NCBI GenBank assembly: GCA_037179515.1
Contig: JAXCGZ010015157.1
Span: forward strand, 1-64,000
Source of the DNA: Halocaridina rubra
Taxonomy: Eukaryota; Arthropoda; Malacostraca; Decapoda; Atyidae
Length of the DNA stretch: 64,000 nt
Direction: 5' to 3'
Positions 47,201 through 59,694 of the stretch are shown here, piece after piece. The notes below the pieces were generated by a model. That model made no database searches, was not told the DNA's origin, and saw nothing but the letters and a program-made list of their open reading frames with translations. The position numbers and the translations under genes were made by a program. Every line of letters starts with the position of its first letter. Position 1 is the first letter of the stretch.

Positions 47201-49316
47201 GAGACTGTGTTAGAATGAGCATTACTATGAAATATAAGTATAGAACTCTGTTCTTACTTCAGAATGCCAGTCTCCGTTGTATATATATGGCTATTCCTGA
47301 ATTAATATTTTTATTTTATTTTTTTGATCATGATTATTAGTAATATTAGTATGTTGACTGTTATTGTTGCTATCTCTCAATGCCCAGTTGCTAACCATTA
47401 TTTTTGAAATGCAATCAGCAGTAACCTGATGATTTGTATCTTTTATCTGAATTCATACTTGATGTTATTGTAGCCACTGCTAATAAGAATATTTCTTTAG
47501 TGGCTTTTCTCAGTATTTAATGATTGTTCTTTTTGATATCTATAGTAGAGTAATGTTATGTATCAGTTTCTAAGCTAAGTCCTAAGTATCTTGGAATAAT
47601 AACCTAGTTGCGTAGACACATACCTTCCATTACCACCCTATTTCTAGGCAGCCCCGACCTGCAATCTCTAAAAGTCTTTAGATTTTGTCCTCTCAAACAA
47701 AGTCCCTGTTGCCCATTGAATAGAGATTGCAATCACTTGCAGTGGCAGGGGAGGCAAAGTATAGCCTCAGATTACCAACGTATGGCCATTGTTGGTACCC
47801 TGAAGTCATAGGGAACCTTTCTTACAACTGTAGTAGTGACATAGGTTCAAATTTTCATCCCGAGGTCTGCTTCAAAGGTACATGTGTATGCAGTACTGAA
47901 GAGAATCGTGCTGACGTTGCAGGTCTCCTACAGGGTGGTCTTAGTCAAGATCGGCCCGAGGGTAGGACGAAAAAGCCAGGCTGGAGGGATTTGGAAGGTG
48001 CATCGATCGCTTCCTCTTTGTCTTGCCTATCTTAGAAAGAAGATAATTTATGGTAGTGTACGAACCTGGGCCTGCAGCGAAGACGGCGGGGGAGTGAAAA
48101 AATGAGGAGAGAGAAACCGTGGAATAACGCCTAGCAAGAATTTCATGAGCAAGGGAAAGAGAAAACAAAAGTCTTTAATATCTTAATAACACTTTAAAAA
48201 GCCATGTAAACGAATTGATGAAATCCCAGATAAAAAAAAGGGGGGCAATTCCCATACATGTCCTAACTGTAGTGAAAAGAGAGAGAAAAAAAAAAAGAGA
48301 AGTTTTTTTAAATATCTTAATAATACCTTTAGAAGCCACGTACACGCATTGATGGGATTCAAACAGACAGAAAGAAAAAAAAATCCTTATACATGTCCAA
48401 ACCTTAGTGAAGAGAGAAAGAAGGGTATTTAAAATCCCTTATTAGTTGTTGGAAAGAACAACCCACGTTTTAGAACTGAAAGAAAAAAAAATGGGAAAGA
48501 AAAGGTCCTCACCGTCTTTAACCACTGTGTTAAAAGACTAATTCTTTTATTATTTATTTTACCTAGTTTTAAGATAATTTTAAGCGACAACTCAGAGACT
48601 CCTTTAAATATAGTTTTTGAATAAGTGCCTTTGATAAATTGTATGATTTGCACCAATAGTAACAAGTAGTCTTCTGCCTAAATAATATCCTTGTTTTGCT
48701 TTAGCATTATCATTGTTTGAATCATGATTTAATCTTTGTGTTCATTAAGTTCTCATATCAGTTTGTCTCTGAATAGGAATTGCATATTGGAATGATGAAT
48801 GTTTTCTGACTTTTCACATCGTAACCAATATTTTGTTTCAGGAGTAGTTTTTTAAGGCCTAATTTTAAGACAAATCAATGCCCCATAGTAACGATAGGAA
48901 TTTACCATTTATGTTATTGTCTATCGCATTTTAAATGTTCGTACATACTAATGTTCTACATGATTTATATTTTTACTGTAGCTAACCAACTTTTGTAAAT
49001 TTTTGAAAAAGGAGAGAAGTAGACACAGTAACGTCATGGTCTAAACTAACTTGTGATCTTAATTAATGTTTGATAATGATTTGTTACACACTGAAATCCT
49101 AATGATTAAGGTTAATTTTATTTGTTAAATATAGGAATGTTTGTACTAAAGATTGTTTAGTGTTCATAGAACTAGGAATTCTTAGAAAATAGCTTAAATA
49201 ATTCGGCCCCATTTCTATTGTAAACTAATGTTAGCTAGGATATGTCCAAGAGCTCTCGAAAAAATAGCCCATGCTTCGACTGAAATAAGAGATATTTCAG
49301 TTTTGGTTGGGAGGGA
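44241..49316 (+). other. 5-kb non-coding interior of the large LTR element
   Basis: No frame resembles a known protein. Seen in it: 'gaggtcggtggacgccgacc' (a short inverted repeat) at about 44297, a CT tract at 46859-46883, a duplicated 125-130 bp block at 48170-48420, and a purine run at its end. AT-rich throughout. Confidence 0.6.
48170..48425 (+). repeat. Duplicated block of about 130 bp
   Basis: 'taatatcttaataac ... gccatgtaaacgaattgatg ... cccatacatgtcctaactgt' recurs with substitutions as 'aaatatcttaataat ... gccacgtacacgcattgatg ... ccttatacatgtccaaacct'. Two imperfect tandem copies. Confidence 0.7.
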
Positions 49317-50270
49317 TGTCGTATGACAGAAATCGTGCTGAAGCCAGAATCTGAAACTTGTAACAAATCTTGAGGGGTAACGGTCGAGGGCACAGATATT
49401 TTATTACATGCCCTCACTTTTATTGAGTTTTGGGTGCAGACCATGTTTTCCCTTGGGACCACCAAGATTTATGGCTAGACACCTGGAACTAACCTCCGGC
49501 GCCATGCACCCCCAAGAGGCCTAAAAGATAAGGGACCCTCGGTCCTCGAAAACACCACAAGTCGTGAAGAGAAACGTGAGAGGCTAGAAGTCAAGGGTGA
49601 AATAGAATACTCTCCCAATTGTTTTCTGCGGTACGGCCAATGTTTGTAGAAAGTGTCAAGGAGATATATGACCGGACCCATGAGACTTAGCATCTGGCAT
49701 CGAGTACCTGAAGAGGGTGGGAAAGGCCAAGAAGTTAGCCATTTCCTAAACCACAAGAAACACAAACATTTGACCCGTACGTATGTACATGCCCTGGAGA
49801 GATACCCAATAGCCACGCTCTGACCTGGAACTTTTCTGTTCTATAGGTTTGTTGAAATAGCTCCTCCCCAAAATAGGAGGGGCTCCACTTCGAACCTGGC
49901 GTTGATTTGCAGGACTGGATGTCACTTGAGTTCATTGGCAGGATTGGATGTCAAGCCACGCCCTGCCCCTGGGGTATTTCAAGAACCACCCAGGGCAGAC
50001 ACAGTTAGTTAGAACTTTGCCCGGGGCACGAATAGATCATAGATTGTGATAGTCATAGGGTGGGGGACATTGAGGCGTCGAAGATGTTGTACTCCAGAAT
50101 AAATTAAGATAAAGGAACCAGTGCCTGTCCATTCTTACCTTGCACCCTTCTGGTACTAATATTAACGTAGTGAGAAGATTTCATTACGACAACTGGTGAC
50201 AAGCGGTGAGATAACCCAGTCATCTTACAAATTGGTGAATTCAGATGGAATAGTAATTAACATTACGACA
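49317..50270 (+). repeat. 3' LTR of the large LTR element
   Basis: Starts TGTCGTATGACAGAAATCG and ends 'taacattacgaca', abutting a Tigger fragment. By eye it is a few percent different from the 5' LTR. Confidence 0.8.
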
Positions 50271-50525
50271 GAGAGTTACATGTTAAAATTTGTTTTTTTT
50301 ACTATTTTTTAGTTTTATTATTCTTAGGCTTGGAAATACATTTTTGTATCAATGAAATAATGAAAATTTTTGTCTTCAATAAAATAATGAAAAGACTGGA
50401 AATTTTTATTTCTTATTATTTTAATATTTTTGCATATACCCAGAAAAAAAATATCGCCAAAAAAAAAAAAAACGCTATACAGTGAATCCGCGATAGGTGA
50501 ATCGCGATATAGCGAGGGATTACTG
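50271..50525 (-). mobile_element. Tigger B-type terminal fragment
   Basis: Reads '...ggcttggaaatacatttt', the AT-rich 5' subterminal sequence, and ends 'gcgatatagcgagggattactg', identical to the end of element B at 14572. Only about 255 bp remain. Confidence 0.78.
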
Positions 50526-51360
50526 TATATTCTCTACAAGCTATTTCCCTGATGATATTATATCGAAAGTTTGTTTGCTGTTTATTTTTAATGTTTATTT
50601 TAATTTTTCTTCATAATATTCGATCGCATTAAGCGGTAGAAGAGGAGGAGTCTGTGGGAGGACGAACCTCTATCGGCAAACGTTTTGTCACACGTCCGTA
50701 TCAGCTGATGCACCCTCGCACGCTATTTCCCTGACGATATTATATAGGAAACTTGTTTCCTTTTTGTCCTTAATGTTTTTTTAACATTTTCTTCGTAGCA
50801 TTCGATCGCATTAAGCGGTAGAAGAGGAGGAGGATACAGGAGAACGAACCTCTATTGGGAAACATTTTGTCACACTTCCGTATCAGCTGATGCACCATCG
50901 CATGCTACTTCCCTGACAATATTATATCGAAAATATGTTTGCTGTTTGTTGTTAATGCTTTTTTCAATCTTCTTCATGATATTCGATTGCATTAAGCGGT
51001 ACAAGAGGAGGAGGAAGCGAGAGAACGAACCTCTATCGGCAAACGTTCTGCTACTTCCGTATCAGCTGATGCACCCTCGCATGCTATTTCCCTGAAGATA
51101 TTATATTGAAAATATGCTTGCTGTATGTTCTTAATGCTTTTCTTTAATTTTCTTCATAATATCCGATCGCATTAAGCAGTAGAAGAGGAGGAGGATGGTG
51201 GAAAAGTACCTCTGAGGCGGTCGATTCTTTACTAAAATGAATTTTTTTTTATTCTTTTGCATGGGCTTTATTTGCGAGTTACGTATTTTTTTTACTATTA
51301 CTGTTTAGGGGCGTTATTGCAATTTTGTAGTTAAATAACCCAGAAAAAACAAACAAAGTG
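50526..51360 (-). mobile_element. P-family element with 181-bp array
   Basis: The right side (51200-51360: 'gggcgttattgcaattttgt', 'aacaaagtg') is the reverse complement of the P terminus at 41871/58608. Most of the body is the tandem array listed next. The opposite terminus is not recognisable. Confidence 0.55.
50535..51220 (-). repeat. 181-bp tandem repeat, about 4 units (P family)
   Basis: The landmark CGATCGCATTAAGCGGTAGA or a close variant starts at 50621, 50803, 50984 and 51164: periods of 182, 181 and 180 bp. Each unit also has 'gtatcagctgatgcaccctc' and 'tatttccctgacgatattat'. One to two units of the same repeat occur reversed near 58740-58850 and 61190-61530. Confidence 0.9.
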
Positions 51361-52907
51361 TATGCTCCTGAGCAAGTCTTTAACATGGGACTGGGTTATT
51401 TTGGAAGAGAATGCTGACTCGCACTTTTCTCTTCAAGGAAGAAGCTAAAGCCCCGGGATTTAAAGAGCAAAATGATCGCGTTACCCTTGTCATGTGCGGG
51501 AATGCTGCGGGCTTCATGTTAAAGCCCAGGCTTATCTACATGTCTAAGAACCCTAGAGCTCTGAAGAATAAGAATCTGTTGCCAGTGTATTGAATGCACA
51601 TCCCTAAAGCCTGGATCATGAAAAGCCTAACATTGGACTGGTTTCACCAATGCTTTAACCCTCAGGTCAAAATTTATCTAGCGGAAAAGGGCCTTGAATA
51701 TGAAGTCCTTCTTTTGATGGATAATGCTGGTGGCCATGCAACTGATCTCCAATATGACTGTGTTCAAGTAGAGTTCCTGCCACCGAAAACGTCACTGATT
51801 CAGCCTATGGATCAAGGCATTATTCGTGCGTTCAAGGCCCTCTACACACGAAATGCCCTAGCGAACCTGGTTGAATCCATGGATTCAGACAAAGAATTCT
51901 CACTGAAGACTTACTGGCGTAACTGCACGATTGCTACATGCCCTTAAAATATTCAGAGTGCAATCAAAGAGATGAAGCCGGCCACAATCAATGCCAGCTG
52001 GAAGAAATTGTAGCCCGAAGTCATCTACGACTACAAGGGATTTGCTCCTGATGAAGTCCATAACTTGGCAGTTGCGAAAGCTGTGAAGTTGGCTGCAATT
52101 CTAGGAGAAGGCTTTGAAGATATGACTCACAAAGACGTGAATGAACTGATCGACTGCCACTCGCAGCCTTTGACTGATGAAGACTTGGATGAAATGACAA
52201 AATCAGCGAGCGAAGAAGAGGACGAAGAACAACCAGAGGAAATGCATGAAGAAATCGAAGAACCTGGCCTTACACTAGAATGTCTGGCAGCCATGTATGA
52301 ACATGTGCAAACAGTCCAACAACTCTCGCAAGAACATGACGATACTATGGTTCGTTCGGTGACTTTCTGCAATCTTCTTGACGATGCCATGATTCCTTAC
52401 AAGACCATCTTGCAACAAAAGAAGAAACAATGACAGCAACTCCCCATTACCATGTTCTTCTCTTGCAAACAGCAGCCGTAAAGCTGTCATTGGCTGCGGA
52501 ATAATTTCCTCTGGAATCTATACACGTCATCATCACCTCATTCACGGTAAGTTTACCTATCATATTCATATAAATTTACGCTTACATGCTGTTATTAATA
52601 AAGTAAAGGTGGTTTTTTAACAGAGCAGGGAGGGTTTATACAGTAAAGGTTAAAATAAATGTAAAATACCTATGTATATGAGTATGTACACGTCAGCATC
52701 ACCTCATTCACGGTAAGTTTACCTATCACTGTCATATAAATATACACTTGCACGCTGTTATTAGTAAAGAAAAGGGTGGATTTTTAACAGTGCAGGGAAG
52801 GTTTATACAGCAAAGGCAAAACTATATGCAAAAAGCTGGGATCCCCCTTTGCAGATTTTCACCTATCGCAGCCGGTCCTGGAACCGAACACGTAAAAAGC
52901 AAGCTGA

Positions 52908-52908
<1 letters not shown>
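51361..52908 (+). mobile_element. Tigger 3' fragment F
   Basis: Starts inside the transposase (matching about 5725 of element A) and runs through the 3' part, two subterminal units (about 52540-52820) and a degenerate right end ('cctatcgcagccggtcctgg ... gctgag') before a TA tract. The left half of the element is missing where it meets the P-family element. Confidence 0.8.
51365..52433 (+). pseudogene. Tigger transposase C-terminal half, broken
   Basis: The first catalytic block is damaged ('aacatgggactgggttattt' instead of the FNMDETGLFW coding). Downstream, LFKEEAKAPGFK, LLLMDNAGGHATDL and SLIQPMDQGIIRAFKALYTR are readable, so the second and third acidic positions persist. A TGA interrupts after NLLPVY (51591-51593), another break follows IATCP, and a TAG follows the KKL region. 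The acidic C-terminus (SASEEEDEEQPEEMHEEIEE) and a final stop at 52431-52433 are present. Confidence 0.8.

Positions 52909-52993
<85 letters not shown>
52909..52993. repeat. (TA)n microsatellite
   Basis: Between fragment F and the first of the tandem MITE series. Confidence 0.95.
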
Positions 52994-52996
<3 letters not shown>

Positions 52997-53938
52997 AAGT
53001 GATAGATAAAATTACGGTGAATGAGGTGATAATGACGTGACATACATACTCATTTACAATTATTCTTTCGTTTACGTACTGTATAAACCCTCCCTGCACT
53101 GTTAAAAAAAACACCCTTTACATTATAAGTAACAGCAAGCAACGTAAATTTTTATGAAAGTGATAGATAAAATTACGGTGAATGAGGTGATAATGACGTG
53201 ATATACATACTCATTTACAATTATATTTTTGTTTACGTACTGTATAAACCCTCCCTGCACTGTTAAAAAACACCCTTTACATTATAAATAACAGCAAGCA
53301 ACGTAAATTTTTATGAAAGTGATAGATAAAATTACGGTGAATGAGGTGATAATGACATGACATACATACTCATTTACAATTATTTTTTCCCTTACGTACT
53401 GTATAAACCCTCAATGCACTGTAAAAAAAACACCCTTTACATTATAAATAACAGCAAGCAACGTAAATTTTTATGAAAGTGATGGATAAAATTACAGTGA
53501 ATGAGGTGATAGTGACGTGACATAAATACTCATTTACAATTATTTTTTCGTTTACGTACTGTATAAACCCTCCCTGCACTGCTAAAAAAACACCCTTTAC
53601 ATTATAAATAACAGCAAGCAACGTAAATTTTTATGAAAGTGATAGATAAAATTACGATGAGTGAGGTGATGATGACATGACACACGTACTCATTTACAAT
53701 TATTTTTTCGTTTACGAACTGTATAAACCCTCCCTGCACTGTTAAAAAAACACCCTTAACATTATAAATAACAGCACGCAATGTAAATTTCAATAAAAAA
53801 ATGAAAATACTGAAGAAAAAAATTTTCAATATTTTAATATTTTTGCGCATACCCATAAAATAAAATAATAATTTATCAAAAAAAAAACCGTGATCGAGTG
53901 AGAACGCGAACCAAGAAGCGCGAATAACCGAGGTAACA

Positions 53939-53941
<3 letters not shown>
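52994..53941 (-). mobile_element. Non-autonomous Tigger M1 (right end missing)
   Basis: Five 160-bp units on the minus strand run directly out of the TA tract, with no right terminus, then 'caataaaaaaatgaaaatac' and the left end 'gcgaataaccgaggtaacactg' at 53941. It is identical in plan to M2-M4. Confidence 0.85.

Positions 53942-54015
<74 letters not shown>
53942..54015. repeat. (TA)n microsatellite
   Basis: Between M1 and M2 termini. Confidence 0.95.
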
Positions 54016-54018
<3 letters not shown>

Positions 54019-54829
54019 TGTTGCCTCACTTATCGCGGTAGTTCGGTTCCGGGACCCGGTGCGAACCAGGAAATCCGTGAAGTAGGATCAGCCTATATGT
54101 ACATAGATATTTTAATATATTTTTACGTTTACACTGTATAAACTGTCCCTGTACTGTTAACATACCACCCTTTACTTCATAGATAACAGCATGCAAGCGT
54201 AACTTTACATGAAAGTGATAGGAAAACTTACCGTGAATGTGATGATGACGTAACATACATACTCATTTACAATTATTTTTTCCTTTACATACTGTATAAA
54301 CCCTCCCTGCACTGTTAAAAAAACACCCTTTACATTATAAATAACAGCAAGCAACGTAAATTTTTATGGAAGTGATGGATAAAATTACCGTGAATGTGAT
54401 GATGACGTGACATACATACTCATTTACAATTATTTTTTCGTTTACGTACTGTATAAACCCTCCCTGCACTGTTAAAAAAACACCCTTTACATTATAAATA
54501 ACAGCAAGCAACATAAATTTTTATGAAAGTGATAGATAAAATTACGATGAATGAGGTGATGATGACATGACACACATACTCATTTACAATTATTTTTTCG
54601 TTTACGAACTGTATAAACCCTCCCTGCACTGTTAAAAAAACACCCTTTACATTATAAATAACAGCACGCAATGTAAATTTCAATAAAAAAATGAAAATAC
54701 TGAAAAAAAAAAAATTCAATATTTTAATATTTTTGCATATACCCATAAAATAAAATAATAATTTATCAAAAAAAAAAACCGCGATAGAGTGAGAACGCGA
54801 ACCAAGAAGCGCGAATAACCGAGGTAACA

Positions 54830-54832
<3 letters not shown>
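54016..54832 (-). mobile_element. Non-autonomous Tigger M2
   Basis: Starts CAGTGTTGCCTCACTTATCG and ends 'cgaggtaacactg'. About 3.5 units of the 160-bp repeat lie between the ends. 817 bp; no coding remnant. Confidence 0.88.

Positions 54833-54924
<92 letters not shown>
54833..54924. repeat. (TA)n microsatellite
   Basis: Between M2 and M3 termini. Confidence 0.95.
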
Positions 54925-54927
<3 letters not shown>

Positions 54928-56216
54928 TGTTGCCTCACTTATCGCGGTAGTTCGGTTCCGGGACCCGGCGCGAACCAGGATATCCGCGAAGTAGGATCAG
55001 CCTATATGTACATAGATATTTTAATATATTTTTAAGTTTACACTGTATAAACTGTCCCTGTACTGTTAACATACCACCCTTTACTTCATAGATAACAGCA
55101 TGCTAGAGTAAATTTATATGAAAGTGGTAGGAAAACTTACCGTGAATGTGATGATGACGTAACATGCATACTCATTTACAATTATTTTTTCCAATACGTA
55201 CTGTATAAACCCTCCCTGCGCTGTTAACAAAAACACCCTTTACATTATAAATAACAGCAAACAACGTAAATTTTTATGAAAGTGATAGGAAAACTTACCG
55301 TGAATGTGATGATGACGTGACATACATACTCATTTACAATTATTTTTTCGTTTACGTACTGTATAAACCCTCCCTGCACTGTTAAAAAAACACCCTTTAC
55401 ATTATAAGTAACAGCAAGCAACGTAAATTTTTATGAAAGTGATAGATAAAATTGCGGTGAATGAGGTGATAATGACGTGATATACATACTCATTTACAAT
55501 TATTTTTTCGTTTACGTACTGTATAAACCCTCCCTGCACTGTTAAAAAACACCCTTTACATTATAAATAACAGCAAGCAACGTAAATTTTTATAAAAGTG
55601 ATAGATAAAATTACGGTGAATGAGGTGATAATGACGTGACATACATACTCATTTACAATTATTTTTTCGTTTACGTACTGTATAAACCCTCCCTGCACTG
55701 TTAAAAAACACCCTTTACATTATAAATAACAGCAAGCAACGTAAATTATTATGAAAGTGATGGACAAAATTACGGTGAATGAGGTGATAATGACGTGACA
55801 TACATACTCATTTACAATTATTTTTTGTTTATGTACTGTATAAACCCTCCCTGCACTGTTAAAAAAACACCCTTTACATTATAAATAACAGCAAGCAACG
55901 TAAATTTTTATGAAAGTGATAGATAAAATTACGATGAATGAGGTGATGATGACGTGACACACATACTCATTTACAATTATTTTTTTGCTTACGAACTGTA
56001 TAAACCCTTCCTGCACTGTTAAAAAAACACCCTTTACATTATAAATAACAGCACGCAATGTAAATTTCAATAAAAAAATGAAAATACTGAAAAAAAAAAT
56101 TTTCAATATTTTAATATTTTAGCGTATACCCATAAAATAAAATAATAATTTATACAAAAAAAAAAACACGATAGAGTGAGAACGCGAACCAAGAAGCGCG
56201 AATAACCGAGGTAACA

Positions 56217-56219
<3 letters not shown>
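54925..56219 (-). mobile_element. Non-autonomous Tigger M3
   Basis: Same ends as M2, about 6.5 units of the 160-bp repeat, 1295 bp. It differs from M2 mainly in unit number. Confidence 0.88.

Positions 56220-56287
<68 letters not shown>
56220..56287. repeat. (TA)n microsatellite
   Basis: Between M3 and M4 termini. Confidence 0.95.
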
Positions 56288-56291
<4 letters not shown>

Positions 56292-57105
56292 GTTGCCTCA
56301 CTTATCGCGGTAGTTCGGTTCCGGGACCCGGCACGAACCGGAAATCCGCGAAGTAGGATCAGCCTATATGTACATAGATATTTTAATATATTTTTACGTT
56401 TACACTGTATAAACTGTCCCTGTACTGTTAACATACCACCCTTTACTTCATAGATAACAGCATGCAAGCGTAAATTTATATGAAAGTGATAGGAAAACTT
56501 ACCGTGAATGTGATGATGACGTAACATACATACTCATTTACAATTATTTTTTCCTTTACGTACTGTATAAACCCTCCCTGCGCTGTTAAATAAAACACCC
56601 TTTACATTATAAATAACAGCAAGCAACGTAAATTTTTATGAAAGTGATAGGAAAACTTACCGTGAATGTGATGATGACGTGACATACATACTCATTTACA
56701 ATTATTTTTTCGTTTACGTACTGTATAAACCCTCCCTGCACTGTTAAATAAACACCCTTTACATTATAAATAACAGCAAGCAACGTAAATTTTTATGAAA
56801 GTGATAGATAAAATTACGATGAATGAGGTGATGATGACGTAACACACATACTCATTTACAATTATTTTTTCGTTTACGAACTGTATAAACCCTCCCTGCA
56901 CTGTTAAAAAAAACACCCTTTACATTATAAATAACAGCACGCAACATAAATTTCAATAAAAAAATTAAAATACTGAAAAAAAAAAAAATTCAATATTTTA
57001 ATATTTTTGCGTATACCCATAAAATAAAATAATAATTTATCAAAAAAAATACCGCGATAGAGTGAGAACGCGAACCAAGAAGCGCGAATAACCGGGGTCA
57101 TACTG
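56288..57105 (-). mobile_element. Non-autonomous Tigger M4
   Basis: Starts CAGAGTTGCCTCACTTATCG (one change from M2/M3) and ends 'ccggggtcatactg'. About 3.5 units, 818 bp. Confidence 0.87.
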
Positions 57106-57313
57106 TATATATATATACAGTGTTGCGGTTTTTTTTGTTTAAATTATTATTTTATTTCATGGGTATCTGCAAAAATATTAAAATATAAAAAAAAAATTCA
57201 GTATTTTCATTTTTTTTAATTGAAAGAAACATATTTCATTATCTAATTGATAAAAAAAATTATTTCCCAGCCTACGAATAATAAAACAGTAAAAAATAGT
57301 AAAAACATAAATG

Positions 57314-57491
57314 CGGATAGATAGATAGATAGATACGTTTATTGACCACCTCTTTTGAAAAATACAGTATAATCTTTACAAAAGGAATATTTGGTCCAAA
57401 TTACAGTAAATAAATACAATAGGTTTTGTATACTCATCAAATAAGTAGATGAATTTTAAATTAATATACATTGTACTAATAACTGAATGAT
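57314..57491 (-). repeat. Small insertion with GATA repeats, shared by M5 and M6
   Basis: 'gatagatagatagatacgtttattgaccacc ... gtactaataactgaatg' is absent from elements A and D but present at the same place in M6 (62856-63028). The (GATA)n edge could be the tail of a retroposon on the minus strand. It marks M5 and M6 as one subfamily. Confidence 0.7.
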
Positions 57492-58095
57492 ATACGTACG
57501 TACAGTATAACTCACAGTATTGCATCATACGTAATAGTGTTCGATAGCGTACAATGTATTGGGGTCGCAGCTACGTGAGCTAGCATATATATCTATATTT
57601 CCAGTATTTTCATGATTTTATTGATAAAAGAAAACGTATTTATTAGCCTAAGAATAATAAAACAGTAAAAAATAGTAAAACCATAAATACTAACAGTATT
57701 GCAACATGTAAAATACGAAACCGCTATCAGCGTTTTGGACAAAGACTTGTTCAGTCTAACTCACGTTTTGCTTGTGTTTGATAGCGTAGAATGTATTGGG
57801 GTCGAAGCTACGTGAGATAGCATATGAATTTATATTTCCAGTAGTTTCATGATTTTATTGATAAAAAAAACGTATTTCTTAGCCTAAGAATAATATAACA
57901 GTAAAAAATAGTAAAAAACATAAATACTAACAGTATTGCAACATGTAAAATACGATACCGCTATCAGCGTTTCGGACAAAGGCTTCCACCATCTTCCATT
58001 GTCTCGACTCACTTGTGTGCGCCATTCATGTTGTGCTTATTATTATTAATATGTTTTGCTTGTGATTTTTTTACTCGCATATTTTAACCTTTGCA

Positions 58096-58245
58096 ATGCC
58101 TCCCAAGCATCCTTCATCTTCTAAGGCTTCTTGTAGTGAGCCTAAGCGGCAAAGGAAAATGTTAACCATTGTTGATAAAGTGAAACTCTTAGATATGTTG
58201 CAAGAAAGAAAAAGGTTTGTGGATGTCGGCAGCTATTTTACGTAA
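58096..58245 (+). pseudogene. Tigger transposase N-terminal stub (M5)
   Basis: A 49-codon frame starts MPPKHPSSSKASCSEPKRQR, reaches VDVGSYF and ends ACG TAA, where subterminal repeat sequence (cgtaaacgtaaaaat) begins. It comprises the start of the helix-turn-helix domain only. The identical junction is found in M6. Confidence 0.75.
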
Positions 58246-58517
58246 ACGTAAAAATTATTGTAAAATATGGAACCTATTAATGTCAAGTCATCATCACCTC
58301 ATTCACGGTAAGTTTTCCTATCACTTTCATAAAAAAATTACGTTGCTTGCTGTTATTTATAATGTAAAGGGTGTTTTTTTAACAGTACAGGGAGGGTACA
58401 GTGTAAACGTAAAAATACATTAAAATATCTATGTACATATAGGCTGATCTCTACACCACGGATTTCCGGGTTCGCGCCGGGTCCCGGAACCGAACTACCG
58501 CGATAAGTGAGGCAACA

Positions 58518-58520
<3 letters not shown>

Positions 58521-58607
<87 letters not shown>
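58521..58607. repeat. (TA)n microsatellite
   Basis: TA tract with a phase slip near 58574, between M5 and a P-family element. Confidence 0.95.
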
Positions 58608-58611
<4 letters not shown>

Positions 58612-59583
58612 GTTCCTTTTTTCCGCGTTTTTTTTAACCGTGAAAATGCAATAACACCCCAAAAAATAATAGTAAAAAAAATACGAAATTCATGAATAAC
58701 GCCCATACAAAAAAAAAAAAGAATTATGAACAAACAGCAAACATATTTTTAATATGATATCGTCAGTGAAATAGCGTGTGAGGGTGCATCAGCTGATACA
58801 GAAGTGTGACAAAACGTATCCATCCTCGTCCTCACCACCACCATCAGTGTTGCCAGAATAGATGAATGAGGGAAATGATAAATATAATAAATATACATGT
58901 AAGCTGGCAAGTTATTTCATGTATCTTAAAGATGAAGTACATTTTTATTTAAATTACAATATGGACTACCATCTTGTAATTAATATATTAAAATGTACGA
59001 TACATTTTAAAATAAAAACATCCACTTTATATGGCAACCCTGGCCACCATGCACGTCCCAGTGTAAGCCTAAGTTTGTTGCCTACGGCACAATAAAGTGC
59101 ATTAATTTGTTTACTGTAAAGTAAATATGTATATATTTTATACTGTGCACTAAGTGCATGTTAATATAAATAATTGCAGGTCTTTCTGCTTTGTTATGTA
59201 CTTATAAAATATGTTTTACTTATCTTATATCTTTGGTATAGTGTGTCGGGCCACCATGCTCGTCCCAGTGTAAGCCTAAGCCTGTTGCCAACGCCATAAT
59301 AAAGTGCATTAATTTTTTTACTGTACAGTAAATCTGTACAGTAAATACCGTGCACAAACTGCATGTTAATATAAATAATTACAGGTCTTTCTGCTTTGTT
59401 ATGTTCTTATAAAATATGTTTTACTTATCTTATATCTTTAGTATAGTGTGTCTATGGACGGTTGTGAAACGAGCTATGCCCTTTATTATTGTTTCCTATG
59501 GAAAATGACTCGTTTTTTCACACGGTTTTCCATATACCCGTGACTTTTGAAAACCTATCTCCGCGTTATTCTGAGAACTAGGT
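58608..59583 (+). mobile_element. P-family DNA element, both ends present
   Basis: Begins CCTTGTTCCTTTTTTCCGCG and ends 'atctccgcgttattctgagaactagg', giving imperfect inverted ends. Both sides are (TA)n. Inside are one unit of the 181-bp repeat type (58740-58850) and two copies of a 207-bp block starting 'ccaccatgcacgtcccagtg' (59044 and 59251). No transposase. Confidence 0.65.
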
Positions 59584-59599
59584 GTATATATATATATAG

Positions 59600-59691
<92 letters not shown>
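59584..59691. repeat. (TA)n microsatellite
   Basis: Follows the right end of the P-family element; a small interruption near 59600. Confidence 0.95.

Positions 59692-59694
<3 letters not shown>

Larger units (their letters stand above)
42576..50270 (+). mobile_element. Large LTR retroelement without recognisable pol (LARD-like)
   Basis: Two direct repeats of about 0.95 kb (42576-43535 and 49317-50270) begin TGTC and end ACGACA. A primer-binding-site-like TGGTGGCAGCGCAG follows the first by two bases, and a purine run (gggaggga) precedes the second. Between them are one 203-aa frame and about 5 kb without coding sequence. No gag zinc knuckle, protease, RT or integrase motif was found, so it must depend on another element. 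The five bases on either side (ctttc, gagag) do not match, so the right edge may be altered where it meets a Tigger fragment. Confidence 0.72.
57118..58520 (+). mobile_element. Non-autonomous Tigger M5, opposite orientation, with GATA insertion
   Basis: Separated from M4 by only 12 bp of TA (57106-57117). It starts CAGTGTTGCGG, having lost much of the left terminal inverted repeat, and ends 'gcgataagtgaggcaacagtg'. It contains the 5' subterminal region with a GATA-started insertion (57314-57491), 49 codons of the transposase and one 160-bp unit. Confidence 0.85.

Noticed and set aside
47608..48105. Overlapping frames in the interior of the large LTR element
   Set aside because: Compositionally random, lacking motifs or splice context.
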